From NCBI RefSeq assembly GCF_900187455.1, contig NZ_FYDX01000017.1, forward strand, positions 62,001 to 126,000: a stretch of 64,000 bases of DNA, read 5' to 3'. The notes under the pieces are model-generated. The model saw only the letters and a program-made list of their open reading frames with translations, was not told the DNA's origin and ran no database searches. Of this stretch, positions 25,694 to 34,264 are shown in pieces. The number at the start of each line of letters is the position of its first letter. Positions within the stretch are counted from its first letter, which is position 1. This DNA comes from Pseudomonas sp. Irchel 3E13 (GTDB taxonomy: Bacteria; Pseudomonadota; Gammaproteobacteria; Pseudomonadales; Pseudomonadaceae). The position numbers were made by a program, and so were the translations under genes.

Positions 25694-26671
25694 ATGGCCA
25701 AGCGTATTCAGTTCAGCCAGCATGGCGGCCCCGAGGTACTGACCCTGGTCGATTTCGAACCCACGGCACCGGCGCCGGGCAATGTTCTCGTGCGCAACCA
25801 CGCCATCGGTCTGAATTTCATCGACACCTATTTCCGTAGCGGCCTCTACGCGCCGCCCGCCCTGCCGTCCGGCCTCGGCACCGAGGGCGCCGGCGTGGTC
25901 GAGGCGGTGGGCGATGGCGTGAGCCGCTTCAAGGTTGGCGACCGCGTGGCCTACGGTGGCGGCCCGCTGGGCGCCTACAGCGAACTGCATGAACTGCCGG
26001 CGAACAACCTGGTGGAGATTCCGCAAAGCATCAGCTTCGAAGACGCCGCTGCGGTGATGCTCAAGGGCCTGACCGTGCAGTACCTGCTGCGCCAGACCTT
26101 CGACGTGCAGCCGGGCCAGATCATCCTGTTCCATGCGGCGGCGGGCGGGGTGGGATCGCTGGCCTGCCAATGGGCCAAGGCGCTGGGCGCCAAGCTGATC
26201 GGCACCGTCAGCTCGGCGGAAAAAGCCGAACGCGCCAAGGCCCTGGGCGCCTGGGCGACCATCGATTACAGCCGTGAAGACGTGGCAAAGCGGGTGCTGG
26301 AATTGACCGACGGCAAGAAATGCCCGGTGGTGTATGACGGCGTGGGCCAGGACACCTGGCTGACGTCGCTGGACTGCCTGGCGCCGCGTGGTTTGATGGT
26401 GAGTTTCGGTAATGCGTCGGGCGCGGTGAGCGGAGTCAACCTCGGCATCCTGGCGCAGAAGGGCTCGCTGTACGTCACCCGCCCGACCCTGGCGAGCTAC
26501 GCCAACAGCGCGGAAAACACCCAGGCCATGGCCAACGAACTGTTCGCGATGATCGCCAGCGGCAAGCTGAAGGTGGATATCCAACAGCGCTATTCGCTGG
26601 CTGAGGCGGCGAAAGCGCAGGAGGCGTTGTCGGCGCGGCGGACGGTGGGGTCGACTGTCCTGATTCCCTGA
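25694..26671 (+). CDS. qor: NADPH:quinone oxidoreductase
   Basis: A 325-residue zinc-free medium-chain dehydrogenase reductase. The N-terminal GroES-like domain (RIQFSQHGGPEVLTLVDFEP) lacks structural zinc Cys, and the NADPH fold carries AAAGGVGSLACQWAKALG (about 150). It reduces quinones by one electron in E. coli Qor. GGAGAG lies before the ATG at 25694. It is divergent from hemF, as in P. aeruginosa. Confidence 0.94.
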   Translation: MAKRIQFSQHGGPEVLTLVDFEPTAPAPGNVLVRNHAIGLNFIDTYFRSGLYAPPALPSGLGTEGAGVVEAVGDGVSRFKVGDRVAYGGGPLGAYSELHELPANNLVEIPQSISFEDAAAVMLKGLTVQYLLRQTFDVQPGQIILFHAAAGGVGSLACQWAKALGAKLIGTVSSAEKAERAKALGAWATIDYSREDVAKRVLELTDGKKCPVVYDGVGQDTWLTSLDCLAPRGLMVSFGNASGAVSGVNLGILAQKGSLYVTRPTLASYANSAENTQAMANELFAMIASGKLKVDIQQRYSLAEAAKAQEALSARRTVGSTVLIP

Positions 26672-26693
26672 TTTTCCGGACTGCGCGTGTTCC

Positions 26694-26772
26694 CCCCCCT
26701 GTAGGAGCGAGCTTGCTCGCGATAGCCCCGCAAGATGGCTTCATCGCGAGCAAGCTCGCTCCTACAGGGGGG
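26694..26772. repeat. REP inverted pair with extended stem
   Basis: CCCCCCTGTAGGAGCGAGC...CGCGAT (26694-26722) and its reverse complement (26744-26772) form a near-perfect palindromic doublet around a short spacer. It separates the convergent qor and tsaC genes. Confidence 0.9.
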
Positions 26773-26787
26773 CGAGTGAGCCGTTAG

Positions 26788-27345
26788 TCAGCCCGCCCGA
26801 ACCACCTCACCACTGGCCAGATCCCGAATCACACTCGGATTCTTCCGCCCACCCAACGCCCCACCCAGCACCAGATCAAGCTGGTTGTGGAAATACTGCT
26901 CCACCCGCAACCGCGACTTGGCGGCCGGACGTCCGGCCGGGTTGGCCGAGGTCGATACCAGCGGGCCAACCAGCGAACACAGATCCCGCACCAGCGGATG
27001 ATCACTGACCCGCAACGCCACGGTGTCATGCACGCCGGTGATCCACTCCGGCAGCATGCCCTGGTGCGGCACCAGCCAGGTGTTCGGGCCGGGCCAGGTG
27101 CTGGCCATGCGGTCGAGCCAGAGTTCGGGGAAGTCTTCGAAGAGGAAGTCGAACTGGCGGATGTTGTCGGCGATCAGGATCAGGCCCTTGTTCACCGAGC
27201 GCGACTTGAGCGCCAGCAGCCGGTCCACCGCTTCTTCGTTCCATGGGTCACAGCCCAGGCCCCAGACCGCTTCGGTCGGATAGGCGATCACCGCTCCGGC
27301 CCGGATTTCCCGCGCGGCTTGTTGCGCACGCCAACTGTTGACCAT
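26788..27345 (-). CDS. tsaC: threonylcarbamoyl-AMP synthase
   Basis: A 185-residue YrdC-fold enzyme that makes threonylcarbamoyl-AMP for the t6A37 modification of ANN-decoding tRNAs. The signatures are IAYPTEAVWGLGCDP, the KSRSVNKGLILIADN segment and PLVSTSANPAGRP. It follows dprA on the same strand with 37 bases between, a conserved pairing. Confidence 0.95.
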   Translation of the reverse strand: MVNSWRAQQAAREIRAGAVIAYPTEAVWGLGCDPWNEEAVDRLLALKSRSVNKGLILIADNIRQFDFLFEDFPELWLDRMASTWPGPNTWLVPHQGMLPEWITGVHDTVALRVSDHPLVRDLCSLVGPLVSTSANPAGRPAAKSRLRVEQYFHNQLDLVLGGALGGRKNPSVIRDLASGEVVRAG

Positions 27346-27382
27346 TTCTGTTACTCCGCTTGAAGGCTGGTGGGCAGTTTAC

Positions 27383-28480
27383 TTAGCCAGGGCGGGCAAA
27401 CCAACGCCCGGCTTCATTGCACACGCGGCCATCCAGCTCCAGGTCGGTCAACGTCGCCAGCACGCGGTTCAGCGGCAGGCCGCTGGCGTGGGCCAGGCCT
27501 TCGCTGGTCAGTGGCGCGGCCAGCAGCAGGGCAACCAACGGATGAGCAGGTTTATCCACAGGCGCCGGCGAAAGGTTCTGCCAGCCGCGCAGGCTTTCAA
27601 GGATCTGCTCGATGCTTTCCACCAGCAGCGCACCGTCGCGGATCAACTGGTGGCAGCCCTTGGCGCCGGGGTGGTGGATCGAACCGGGAATGGCGAACAC
27701 CTCGCGACCCTGTTCCGCCGCCAGCCGCGCGGTGATCAACGAGCCACTGGCGAGGCTCGCCTCCACCACCAGCACGCCCAGGGAAAGTCCGCTGATGATG
27801 CGGTTGCGCCGTGGGAAGTTGGCGGGCAGCGGCCCGGCATCCAGGGGAAACTCGGAAACCAGCGCACTGCCTTGTTCCAGCATGTGACGTGCCAGGTGGC
27901 GGTGGCGCTGTGGATAAAGTTTTTGCAAGCCGGTGCCGAGCACACCGATCGTCGCCCCGCCCACGTCGATGGCGGCTTGGTGAGCGGCACCATCGATGCC
28001 CAGGGCCAGGCCACTGGTCACGACAAAACCCGCCCGGGCCAAACTGCGGGAAAACGCCGCCGCGGTGGCCAACGCCGGTGGCGAAGCTCGGCGGCTGCCG
28101 ACGATGGCGAGCTGCGGTTTATCCACAAGCGTGGGGTCGCCCGCGACGAACAGCAGTGGCGGCGGCACGGGAATTTCGGCGAGCAGGGCTGGGTACGCAG
28201 GGTCGTCCCACATCAGCAAATGCTGGCCCGAACGCTCTAGCCAGGCCATTGCCGCCGCCGCGCCATCGCGCACTTCGGCGCTGCGTCGGGCCTCGCTCGC
28301 CGCTGGCGGCAGACCCAGCGTCCGCCAGGCGGAAGCCGGTGCGCTGAGCGCCGCCGAGGCACTACCAAACGCGTGGATCAGTTTCAGAAAACGTCGCGGG
28401 CCGACCTCGGGCAGACGCTGCAGACGCAAACGCGCCTCCAGCTCGGCGGGCGGGCAAGCGGGAAAATCGGGGCAGGGCAT
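27383..28480 (-). CDS. dprA: DNA-processing protein DprA
   Basis: A 365-residue single-stranded-DNA binding protein that loads RecA during transformation. An N-terminal helix-hairpin-helix/SAM-like part (RLQRLPEVGPRRFLKLIHAFG) is followed by a Rossmann domain with the signature AIVGSRRASPPAL, SGLALGIDGAAHQAAID and FPRRNRIISGLS, and a C-terminal winged helix (LVALLLAAPLTSEGLAHASGL). The ATG at 28480 has AAGGACGG upstream; a GTG at 28513 is the alternative. Three consensus DnaA boxes fall within the gene or just before it. Confidence 0.95.
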   Translation of the reverse strand: MPCPDFPACPPAELEARLRLQRLPEVGPRRFLKLIHAFGSASAALSAPASAWRTLGLPPAASEARRSAEVRDGAAAAMAWLERSGQHLLMWDDPAYPALLAEIPVPPPLLFVAGDPTLVDKPQLAIVGSRRASPPALATAAAFSRSLARAGFVVTSGLALGIDGAAHQAAIDVGGATIGVLGTGLQKLYPQRHRHLARHMLEQGSALVSEFPLDAGPLPANFPRRNRIISGLSLGVLVVEASLASGSLITARLAAEQGREVFAIPGSIHHPGAKGCHQLIRDGALLVESIEQILESLRGWQNLSPAPVDKPAHPLVALLLAAPLTSEGLAHASGLPLNRVLATLTDLELDGRVCNEAGRWFARPG

Positions 28481-28513
28481 AAGACCGTCCTTGATCTTTT
28501 CGGGATTACCCAC

Positions 28514-28689
28514 ATCTCACAACCTGTGGATAACTCTGTTGATAATGCTTTGACAACTGCCCGACGAACGCGGTCCGACAGCCGGCTTTTCAACCCTAGA
28601 CGACCTTTTCGCAGGTGCCGAACGCGCAGAATCCCTTTATTATGTGCGCTCATGTTTGTCACACATCGCACAGTGCAGCTCATACGCTT
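28514..28689. promoter_or_regulatory. dprA-def intergenic region with two DnaA-like boxes
   Basis: TGTGGATAA (28525-28533) and TGTTGATAA (28537-28545) stand side by side, 12 bases apart, close to dprA. TATTAT (28638-28643) about 50 bases before def may be its -10. In P. aeruginosa a LysM gene lies here; no coding remnant of it is visible. Confidence 0.55.
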
Positions 28690-29196
28690 ATGGCCATTCT
28701 GAACATCCTCGAATTCCCGGACCCGCGCCTTCGCACCATCGCCAAACCGGTGACGGAAGTCGACGACGCCATCCGCCAGTTGGTGGATGACATGTTTGAA
28801 ACCATGTACGAAGCCCCAGGCATCGGCCTGGCCGCGACCCAGGTCAACGTGCACAAGCGCGTCGTGGTCATGGACCTCAGCGAAGATCGCAGCGAGCCGC
28901 GGGTGTTCATCAATCCCGAGCTGGAAGAACTGACCGACGACATGGGCCAGTACCAGGAAGGCTGCCTGTCGGTGCCGGGGTTCTACGAGAACGTCGACCG
29001 TCCGCTGAAAGTCCGGGTCAAGGCCCTGGACCGCGACGGCAAACCCTACGAGCTGATCGCCGAAGGCCTGCTGGCCGTGTGCATCCAGCACGAATGCGAC
29101 CACCTCAACGGCAAGCTGTTCGTCGATTACCTGTCGACGCTCAAACGCGACCGCATCAAGAAGAAGCTGGAAAAGCAGCACCGCCAGCAAGCTTGA
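28690..29196 (+). CDS. def: peptide deformylase
   Basis: A 168-residue iron/zinc hydrolase that removes the formyl group from nascent proteins. All three motifs are present: GIGLAATQVNV (about 45), EGCLSVPG with the metal Cys (about 92) and QHECDHLNG with the metal His pair and catalytic Glu (about 136). The ATG at 28690 gives the standard N-terminus MAILNILEFPDPRLR. First gene of def-fmt-rsmB-trkA. Confidence 0.98.
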   Translation: MAILNILEFPDPRLRTIAKPVTEVDDAIRQLVDDMFETMYEAPGIGLAATQVNVHKRVVVMDLSEDRSEPRVFINPELEELTDDMGQYQEGCLSVPGFYENVDRPLKVRVKALDRDGKPYELIAEGLLAVCIQHECDHLNGKLFVDYLSTLKRDRIKKKLEKQHRQQA

Positions 29197-29212
29197 TCCT
29201 CCTCACTCCAGA

Positions 29213-29241
29213 AGGCTTGCTCCGGCAAGCCTTTTTCTTTT
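29213..29241 (+). terminator. terminator/attenuator between def and fmt
   Basis: AGGCTTGC (29213-29220), TCCG loop and GCAAGCCT (29225-29232) run straight into TTTTCTTTT. It is a good rho-independent structure inside a conserved operon, 13 bases before the fmt start, so it probably attenuates rather than blocks read-through, or fmt has its own promoter. Confidence 0.8.
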
Positions 29242-29254
29242 AAGCGAGAACTCC

Positions 29255-30187
29255 ATGCGCATCGTCTTCGCGGGCACCCCCGAGTTTGCCGCCGAACACC
29301 TCAAGGCCCTGCTGGCCAGCCACCACGAAATCATCGCCGTCTACACCCAGCCGGACCGTCCGGCCGGCCGTGGGCAGAAGCTGATGCCCAGCCCGGTGAA
29401 GCAACTGGCTGTGGATAACAACATTCCGGTGCTGCAACCGCCGACCTTGCGCAACCCCGACGCCCAGGCCGAACTGGCCGCGCTCGCGCCAGACCTGATG
29501 GTGGTGGTGGCCTACGGCCTGATCCTGCCGCAAGTGGTGCTGGATATTCCCAAGCTCGGCTGCATCAACAGCCACGCCTCGCTGCTGCCGCGCTGGCGCG
29601 GTGCCGCGCCGATCCAGCGCGCCGTGGAAGCCGGCGATGCCGAGAGCGGCGTGACCGTGATGCGCATGGAGGCCGGCCTGGACACGGGCCCGATGCTGCT
29701 GAAAGTCAGCACGCCGATCAGCGCCACGGACACCGGCGGCACCCTGCATGACCGCCTGGCCGAACTCGGCCCGCCCGCCGTGCTGGAAGCCATCGCCGGC
29801 CTCGACGCTGGCACCCTGCAAGGCGAAGTGCAGGACGATGCCCTGGCCACGTATGCACACAAGCTGAACAAGGACGAAGCACGCCTGGACTGGAGCCGCC
29901 CGGCCGTCGAGCTGGAGCGTCTGGTGCGCGCCTTCAATCCATGGCCGATCTGCCACAGCACCCTGGCGGGCGAAGCGCTGAAAGTGCTGGCCGCCAACCT
30001 GGCCGAAGGCCAGGGCGCGCCGGGTGAAATCCTTTCGGCGAGCAAGGACGGCCTGGTCGTCGCCTGCGGCGAGCAGGCACTGAGCCTGACCCGCCTGCAA
30101 CTGCCCGGCGGCAAGGCGCTGAACTTCAGCGACCTGTTCAACAGCCGCCGCGAGAAATTCACCCCCGGCACGGTACTCGGCCAATGA
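29255..30187 (+). CDS. fmt: methionyl-tRNA formyltransferase
   Basis: A 310-residue enzyme that formylates initiator Met-tRNA with 10-formyltetrahydrofolate. The catalytic region shows CINSHASLLPRWRGAAPIQR (Asn/His, about 107-126) and the later Asp in AGLDTGPML; the C-terminal OB-like domain follows LNKDEARLDW. It is paired with def as usual. Its stop overlaps the rsmB start by ATGA. Confidence 0.98.
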   Translation: MRIVFAGTPEFAAEHLKALLASHHEIIAVYTQPDRPAGRGQKLMPSPVKQLAVDNNIPVLQPPTLRNPDAQAELAALAPDLMVVVAYGLILPQVVLDIPKLGCINSHASLLPRWRGAAPIQRAVEAGDAESGVTVMRMEAGLDTGPMLLKVSTPISATDTGGTLHDRLAELGPPAVLEAIAGLDAGTLQGEVQDDALATYAHKLNKDEARLDWSRPAVELERLVRAFNPWPICHSTLAGEALKVLAANLAEGQGAPGEILSASKDGLVVACGEQALSLTRLQLPGGKALNFSDLFNSRREKFTPGTVLGQ

Positions 30188-31497
30188 ACCCGCGTCTGGC
30201 CGCCGCCCGCGCCCTGGCCGCCGTGCTCAGCGGCAAAGCCTCGCTGAACAGTTCGCTGCCGGCGCAACTGGATAAGGTCGAGGCCCGCGACCGCGGCCTG
30301 ACCCAAGACCTCGCCTTCGGCACCGCGCGCTGGCAGCCACGGCTCTCGGCGCTGGCCGAGCGCCTGCTGCAAAAACCTTTCAAGAGCGCCGACGCCGATG
30401 TACAGGCGCTGCTGCTGGTGGGCCTGTATCAGTTGTTCTACACCCGCGTCCCGGAGCACGCCGCAATCGGCGAAACCGTGGGCTGCGCCGACAAGCTGAA
30501 AAAGCCGTGGGCCAAGGGCCTGCTCAACGCCGTGCTGCGCCGCGCCCAACGTGAAGGCAACGACATCCTCGCCGAGCTGGAGCGCGATCCGGTGGTGCGC
30601 ACCGCCCACCCGCGCTGGCTGCAAAAGTCGCTGAAGGCATTCTGGCCGGAGCAGTGGGAAGCCATCTGCGCCGCCAACAACGCTCATCCGCCGATGATCC
30701 TGCGGGTCAACCGCCGCCATCACAGCCGCGACGCCTACCTCGAACTGCTGCGCCAGGCCGGCATCGACGCCGCGCCGTGCCAGTACAGCGCCGACGGTAT
30801 CCTCCTCGCCGCCGCCAGCGATGTGCGTGACCTGCCCGGCTTCGCCGAAGGCTGGATTAGCGTCCAGGACGAAGCCGCGCAACTGGCCGCCGACCTGCTG
30901 GAGCTGGCGCCGGGGCAACGGGTGCTGGACGCCTGCTGCGCCCCCGGCGGCAAGACCTGCCACCTGCTCGAAGCCGAGCCGAAGCTGGCCGGCGTGGTCG
31001 CCATCGACCTGGAAGCCAAGCGCCTGGTGCGGGTTCGCGAGAACCTCGACCGCCTCGGCCTCGACGCCCAACTGATCGCCTGCGATGCCCGCGACACCGG
31101 CGAGTGGTGGGACGGCCAGGGCTTCCAGCGCATCCTGCTGGACGCACCGTGCTCGGCCACCGGCGTGATCCGCCGCCACCCGGACATCAAGCTGACCCGC
31201 CAGCCCGACGACATCGCCGCGCTGGCCGCCCTGCAAGGCGAATTGCTCGACGCGCTCTGGCCGACCCTCGAGGTCGGCGGCATGCTGCTCTACGCCACCT
31301 GCTCCACCTTGCCCACGGAAAACACCGAGGTGATCGAGGCGTTCCTCGCCCGCACCCCCGGCGCCCGCGAGCTGGACCTGGCCACCAACGCCGGCATTCG
31401 CCAGCCGCACGGTCGCCAACTGCTCGCCCAGGAAGGCGGGCACGACGGTTTCTACTACGCCAAGCTGATAAAAATCGCCGCCGCGCGCGGCCTATAA
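30184..31497 (+). CDS. rsmB: 16S rRNA m5C967 methyltransferase
   Basis: A 437-residue two-domain protein. An N-terminal NusB-like RNA-binding domain (1-140, LNSSLPAQLDKVEARDRGL) is joined to a SAM methyltransferase domain with LDACCAPGGKTCHLLE (SAM motif), LLDAPCSATGVIRRHPDIK (PCS Cys) and YATCSTLPTENTEVI (second catalytic Cys). It starts in the fmt stop codon, so is coupled to it. Confidence 0.97.
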   Translation: MNPRLAAARALAAVLSGKASLNSSLPAQLDKVEARDRGLTQDLAFGTARWQPRLSALAERLLQKPFKSADADVQALLLVGLYQLFYTRVPEHAAIGETVGCADKLKKPWAKGLLNAVLRRAQREGNDILAELERDPVVRTAHPRWLQKSLKAFWPEQWEAICAANNAHPPMILRVNRRHHSRDAYLELLRQAGIDAAPCQYSADGILLAAASDVRDLPGFAEGWISVQDEAAQLAADLLELAPGQRVLDACCAPGGKTCHLLEAEPKLAGVVAIDLEAKRLVRVRENLDRLGLDAQLIACDARDTGEWWDGQGFQRILLDAPCSATGVIRRHPDIKLTRQPDDIAALAALQGELLDALWPTLEVGGMLLYATCSTLPTENTEVIEAFLARTPGARELDLATNAGIRQPHGRQLLAQEGGHDGFYYAKLIKIAAARGL

Positions 31498-31518
31498 CAA
31501 CAAGGGAAGGGACAGCGG

Positions 31519-32892
31519 ATGAAGATCATCATCCTTGGCGCGGGGCAGGTCGGCGGGACACTGGCCGAACACCTGGCCAGCGAAGCCAACGACATCACCG
31601 TGGTCGACACCGATGGCGAACGCCTGCGCGATCTCGGCGATCGCCTCGATATCCGCACCGTCCAGGGTCGCGGCTCGCTGCCGACCATCCTGCGCCAGGC
31701 CGGCGCCGACGACGCCGACATGCTGGTAGCGGTGACCAACAGCGATGAGACCAACATGGTCGCCTGCCAGGTCGCATACACGCTGTTCCACACCCCGACC
31801 AAGATCGCCCGGGTCCGCGAGTCCGCCTACCTGACCCGCAACGAGCTGTTCGACAACGAAGCCATTCCGGTGGACGTGCTCATCAGCCCGGAACAGGTGG
31901 TGACCCACTACATCAAGCGCCTGATCGAACACCCCGGCGCGCTACAGGTGATCGACTTCGCCGAAGGCAAGGCGCAACTGGTGGCGGTGAAGGCTTACTA
32001 CGGCGGGCCGCTGGTGGGCCAGCAACTGCGCCAGATCCGCGCGCACATGCCGAATGTCGACACCCGCGTGGCGGCGATCTTCCGTCGCGACCGGCCGATC
32101 CTGCCGCAAGGCGACACGGTGATCGAAGCCGACGACGAGGTGTTCTTCATCGCCGCCAAGGCGCACATCCGCGCGGTGATGGGCGAGCTGCGCCGCCTCG
32201 ATGAAACCAACAAGCGCGTGGTGATCGCCGGTGGCGGGCAGATCGGCGAACGCCTGGCCGAGGCCATCGAAAGCCGCTATCAGGTGAAGATCATCGAGAT
32301 GAACGCGGCCCGCTGCCGCTACCTCTCCGACAACCTCGACAGCACCGTGGTGCTCCAGGGCAGTGCCTCGGACCGCGACCTGCTGCTGGAAGAGAACATC
32401 GCCGACGCCGACATCTTCCTGGCCCTGACCAACGACGACGAGGCCAATATCATGTCCTCGCTGCTGGCCAAGCGCCTCGGCGCGCGCAAGGTGATGACCA
32501 TCATCAACAACCCGGCCTATGTCGACCTGGTGCAGGGCGGCGAAATCGATATCGCCATCAGCCCGCAACTGGCGACCATCGGCACCTTGCTGGCCCACGT
32601 GCGCCGCGGCGATATCGTCAGCGTGCACTCCCTGCGCCGTGGCGCGGCGGAGGCGATCGAAGCAATCGCCCACGGTGACTCGAAGTCGAGCAAGGTGGTG
32701 GGCAAGTCCATCGAAGACATCAACCTGCCGCCAGGCACCACCATCGGCGCGATCATCCGCGACGACGAAGTGCTGATCGCCCACGACGACACGGTGATCA
32801 AGAGCGGCGACCACGTGATCCTGTTCGTTGTGGATAAAAAGTACATTCGCGATGTGGAGAAGCTGTTCCACGTCGGTCTGACGTTCTTCTGA
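31519..32892 (+). CDS. trkA: Trk potassium uptake system regulatory protein TrkA
   Basis: A 457-residue peripheral membrane protein with two RCK units. NAD-binding Rossmann folds start at KIIILGAGQVGGTLAEHLA (residue 2) and RVVIAGGGQIGERLAEAIE (about 233), each followed by a TrkA-C domain. It gates the TrkH/TrkG potassium channel; the channel gene is not in this window. It lies 21 bases after rsmB. A DnaA-box 9-mer (32829) occurs near the 3' end. Confidence 0.97.
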   Translation: MKIIILGAGQVGGTLAEHLASEANDITVVDTDGERLRDLGDRLDIRTVQGRGSLPTILRQAGADDADMLVAVTNSDETNMVACQVAYTLFHTPTKIARVRESAYLTRNELFDNEAIPVDVLISPEQVVTHYIKRLIEHPGALQVIDFAEGKAQLVAVKAYYGGPLVGQQLRQIRAHMPNVDTRVAAIFRRDRPILPQGDTVIEADDEVFFIAAKAHIRAVMGELRRLDETNKRVVIAGGGQIGERLAEAIESRYQVKIIEMNAARCRYLSDNLDSTVVLQGSASDRDLLLEENIADADIFLALTNDDEANIMSSLLAKRLGARKVMTIINNPAYVDLVQGGEIDIAISPQLATIGTLLAHVRRGDIVSVHSLRRGAAEAIEAIAHGDSKSSKVVGKSIEDINLPPGTTIGAIIRDDEVLIAHDDTVIKSGDHVILFVVDKKYIRDVEKLFHVGLTFF

Positions 32893-32916
32893 CCGTTACC
32901 GAAGGAAGGGAAGGCA

Positions 32917-33231
32917 ATGCGCGAATCGCTGGAAAAGATGCTCGCCAAGGGTGTGGATAACCCGCTGTTGCGCTTTGGGCTGGGCAAGTCCTGGCTGGAC
33001 GAAGGCAATGGCGCCGAAGCGGCGGTGCACCTGGCGCGGTGTGTGGAGCTGGATCCGAAGTATTCGGCGGCGTGGAAGTTGCTCGGCAAGGCGTGGGTGG
33101 CGGCTGGGGATAACGCTGCGGCGCGGGCGGCCTGGCAGCAGGGGATTGCGGCGGCGCAGGCTCATGGGGACAAGCAGGCCGAGAAGGAAATGGCGGTGTT
33201 CTTGAAGAAGCTGGATAAAGCGGGGATTTGA
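32917..33231 (+). CDS. TPR-repeat small protein
   Basis: A 104-residue helical protein with about two tetratricopeptide-like repeats (LLRFGLGKSWLDEGNGAEAA, AAWKLLGKAWVAAGDNAAAR). It follows trkA by 24 bases and is probably the last gene of that operon, as in other pseudomonads. A partner-binding role is likely from the fold; the partner is unknown. Confidence 0.82.
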   Translation: MRESLEKMLAKGVDNPLLRFGLGKSWLDEGNGAEAAVHLARCVELDPKYSAAWKLLGKAWVAAGDNAAARAAWQQGIAAAQAHGDKQAEKEMAVFLKKLDKAGI

Positions 33232-33251
33232 GTCGTCTGGTTTCGAGGGCT

Positions 33252-33311
33252 TCGCGAGCAAGCTCGCTCCTACAGGGGATTGCGTCATCCCTGTAGGAGC
33301 GAGCTCGTCGG
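33252..33311. repeat. REP inverted pair, one arm degraded
   Basis: CGCGAGCAAGCTCGCTCCTA (33252-33271, continuing) and GTAGGAGCGAGCTCGTCG (33293-33310) form a REP doublet. The right arm lacks the usual TTGC step, giving CTCGTCG instead of CTTGCTCGCG. It lies after the TPR gene. Confidence 0.8.
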
Positions 33312-33337
33312 GGCGCCGAACCGTCGCGATGAGGCCC

Positions 33338-34225
33338 TTAATACCAACGAGCTTCCCCAGCCGGCCGCTTCTTGAACCGTTTCATGCTCCACATGTACTG
33401 GCTCGGATAGGCCCGCACATACTTTTCCACCACCTGGCTCATCGCCGCCGCCGAGGTCTCGGTGTCGGTGCTGTACATCGCCTCCGGCGCCGCTTCGAGG
33501 ATCACCTTGAAGCCTGAACCGTCCGGCAGCCGCAAGGCATGCAGGAACACCCCGACCGCCTTGCCGCCCGCCAGCATGTTCGGCACGAACTTGCTGGTCA
33601 GCGCTTTGGTCCCCAGGAACGGCACGAAGATCCCCGCCGATTCGGCCGGCTCCGGGTCAGCCGGAATCCCCACCTGACCGCCACGACGCACTTCCTTGAT
33701 GATGCTCAGGATGCCTTCCTTGGTCGAAGGCGCAACGCGGTTGCCCAGTTGCACGCGCTGCTCGCGCAGCAGGTCATCGACCGCCTTGAGCTTGGGCGGG
33801 CGGTAGAAAATGATCGGTTTGCACTGGCTGCAATAGAAGTGGTTGAGCACTTCCCAGTTGCCGAGGTGGCTGGTGATGCCAACCACGCCTTTGCCCGAGG
33901 CCAGCGCGTCTTTCAACACCTCCAGGCCTTCGACTTCACGCACCAGGTCGATGGAACGCTGCGCCGGCCAGATCCAGGCGCAGGCGCTTTCGGTGAAAGA
34001 CTTGCCGATGTCCATCAGCGAGCGTCCCACCAACTTCTCGCGCTCGACCGGGTCCATCTCGGGGAAGCATTTGGCGAGGTTGATCCGCACCACTTCACGG
34101 GAGCTGTTCGGCACCTTCCACATGATCCAGCCGATGGCCGCGCCGACCCGTTGCACCGCGCCCCAAGGCAGCTTGGCAAACAACCGCAACGCCCCGACCA
34201 TCAAGGCGCCCTTGAACTTTTCCAC
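33338..34225 (-). CDS. lauroyl/myristoyl lipid A acyltransferase family (HtrB/LpxL)
   Basis: A 295-residue inner-membrane acyltransferase that adds secondary acyl chains to lipid A. The catalytic H-x4-E is HLGNWE (about 121-126), and the N-terminus carries a hydrophobic anchor (GALMVGALRLFAKLPWGAVQ). The P. aeruginosa gene at this place (PA0011) is an HtrB-type enzyme; whether it adds laurate or 2-hydroxylaurate here is not visible. The stop lies in the repeated GATGAGGCCCTTA motif. Confidence 0.9.
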   Translation of the reverse strand: MEKFKGALMVGALRLFAKLPWGAVQRVGAAIGWIMWKVPNSSREVVRINLAKCFPEMDPVEREKLVGRSLMDIGKSFTESACAWIWPAQRSIDLVREVEGLEVLKDALASGKGVVGITSHLGNWEVLNHFYCSQCKPIIFYRPPKLKAVDDLLREQRVQLGNRVAPSTKEGILSIIKEVRRGGQVGIPADPEPAESAGIFVPFLGTKALTSKFVPNMLAGGKAVGVFLHALRLPDGSGFKVILEAAPEAMYSTDTETSAAAMSQVVEKYVRAYPSQYMWSMKRFKKRPAGEARWY

Positions 34226-34264
34226 AGGCAGGTTCCTCCGTAAGCAAGCCGAGCATTGTAACCG

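Noticed and set aside
28551..28580. TTGACA at 28551 as the def promoter -35
   Set aside because: No -10-like hexamer occurs at a suitable distance downstream; TATTAT at 28638 is too far away to pair with it.
16508..33310. CRISPR-like array
   Set aside because: The repeated GTAGGAGCGAGC units are dispersed REP elements in inverted pairs at gene ends, not regularly spaced direct repeats with spacers.
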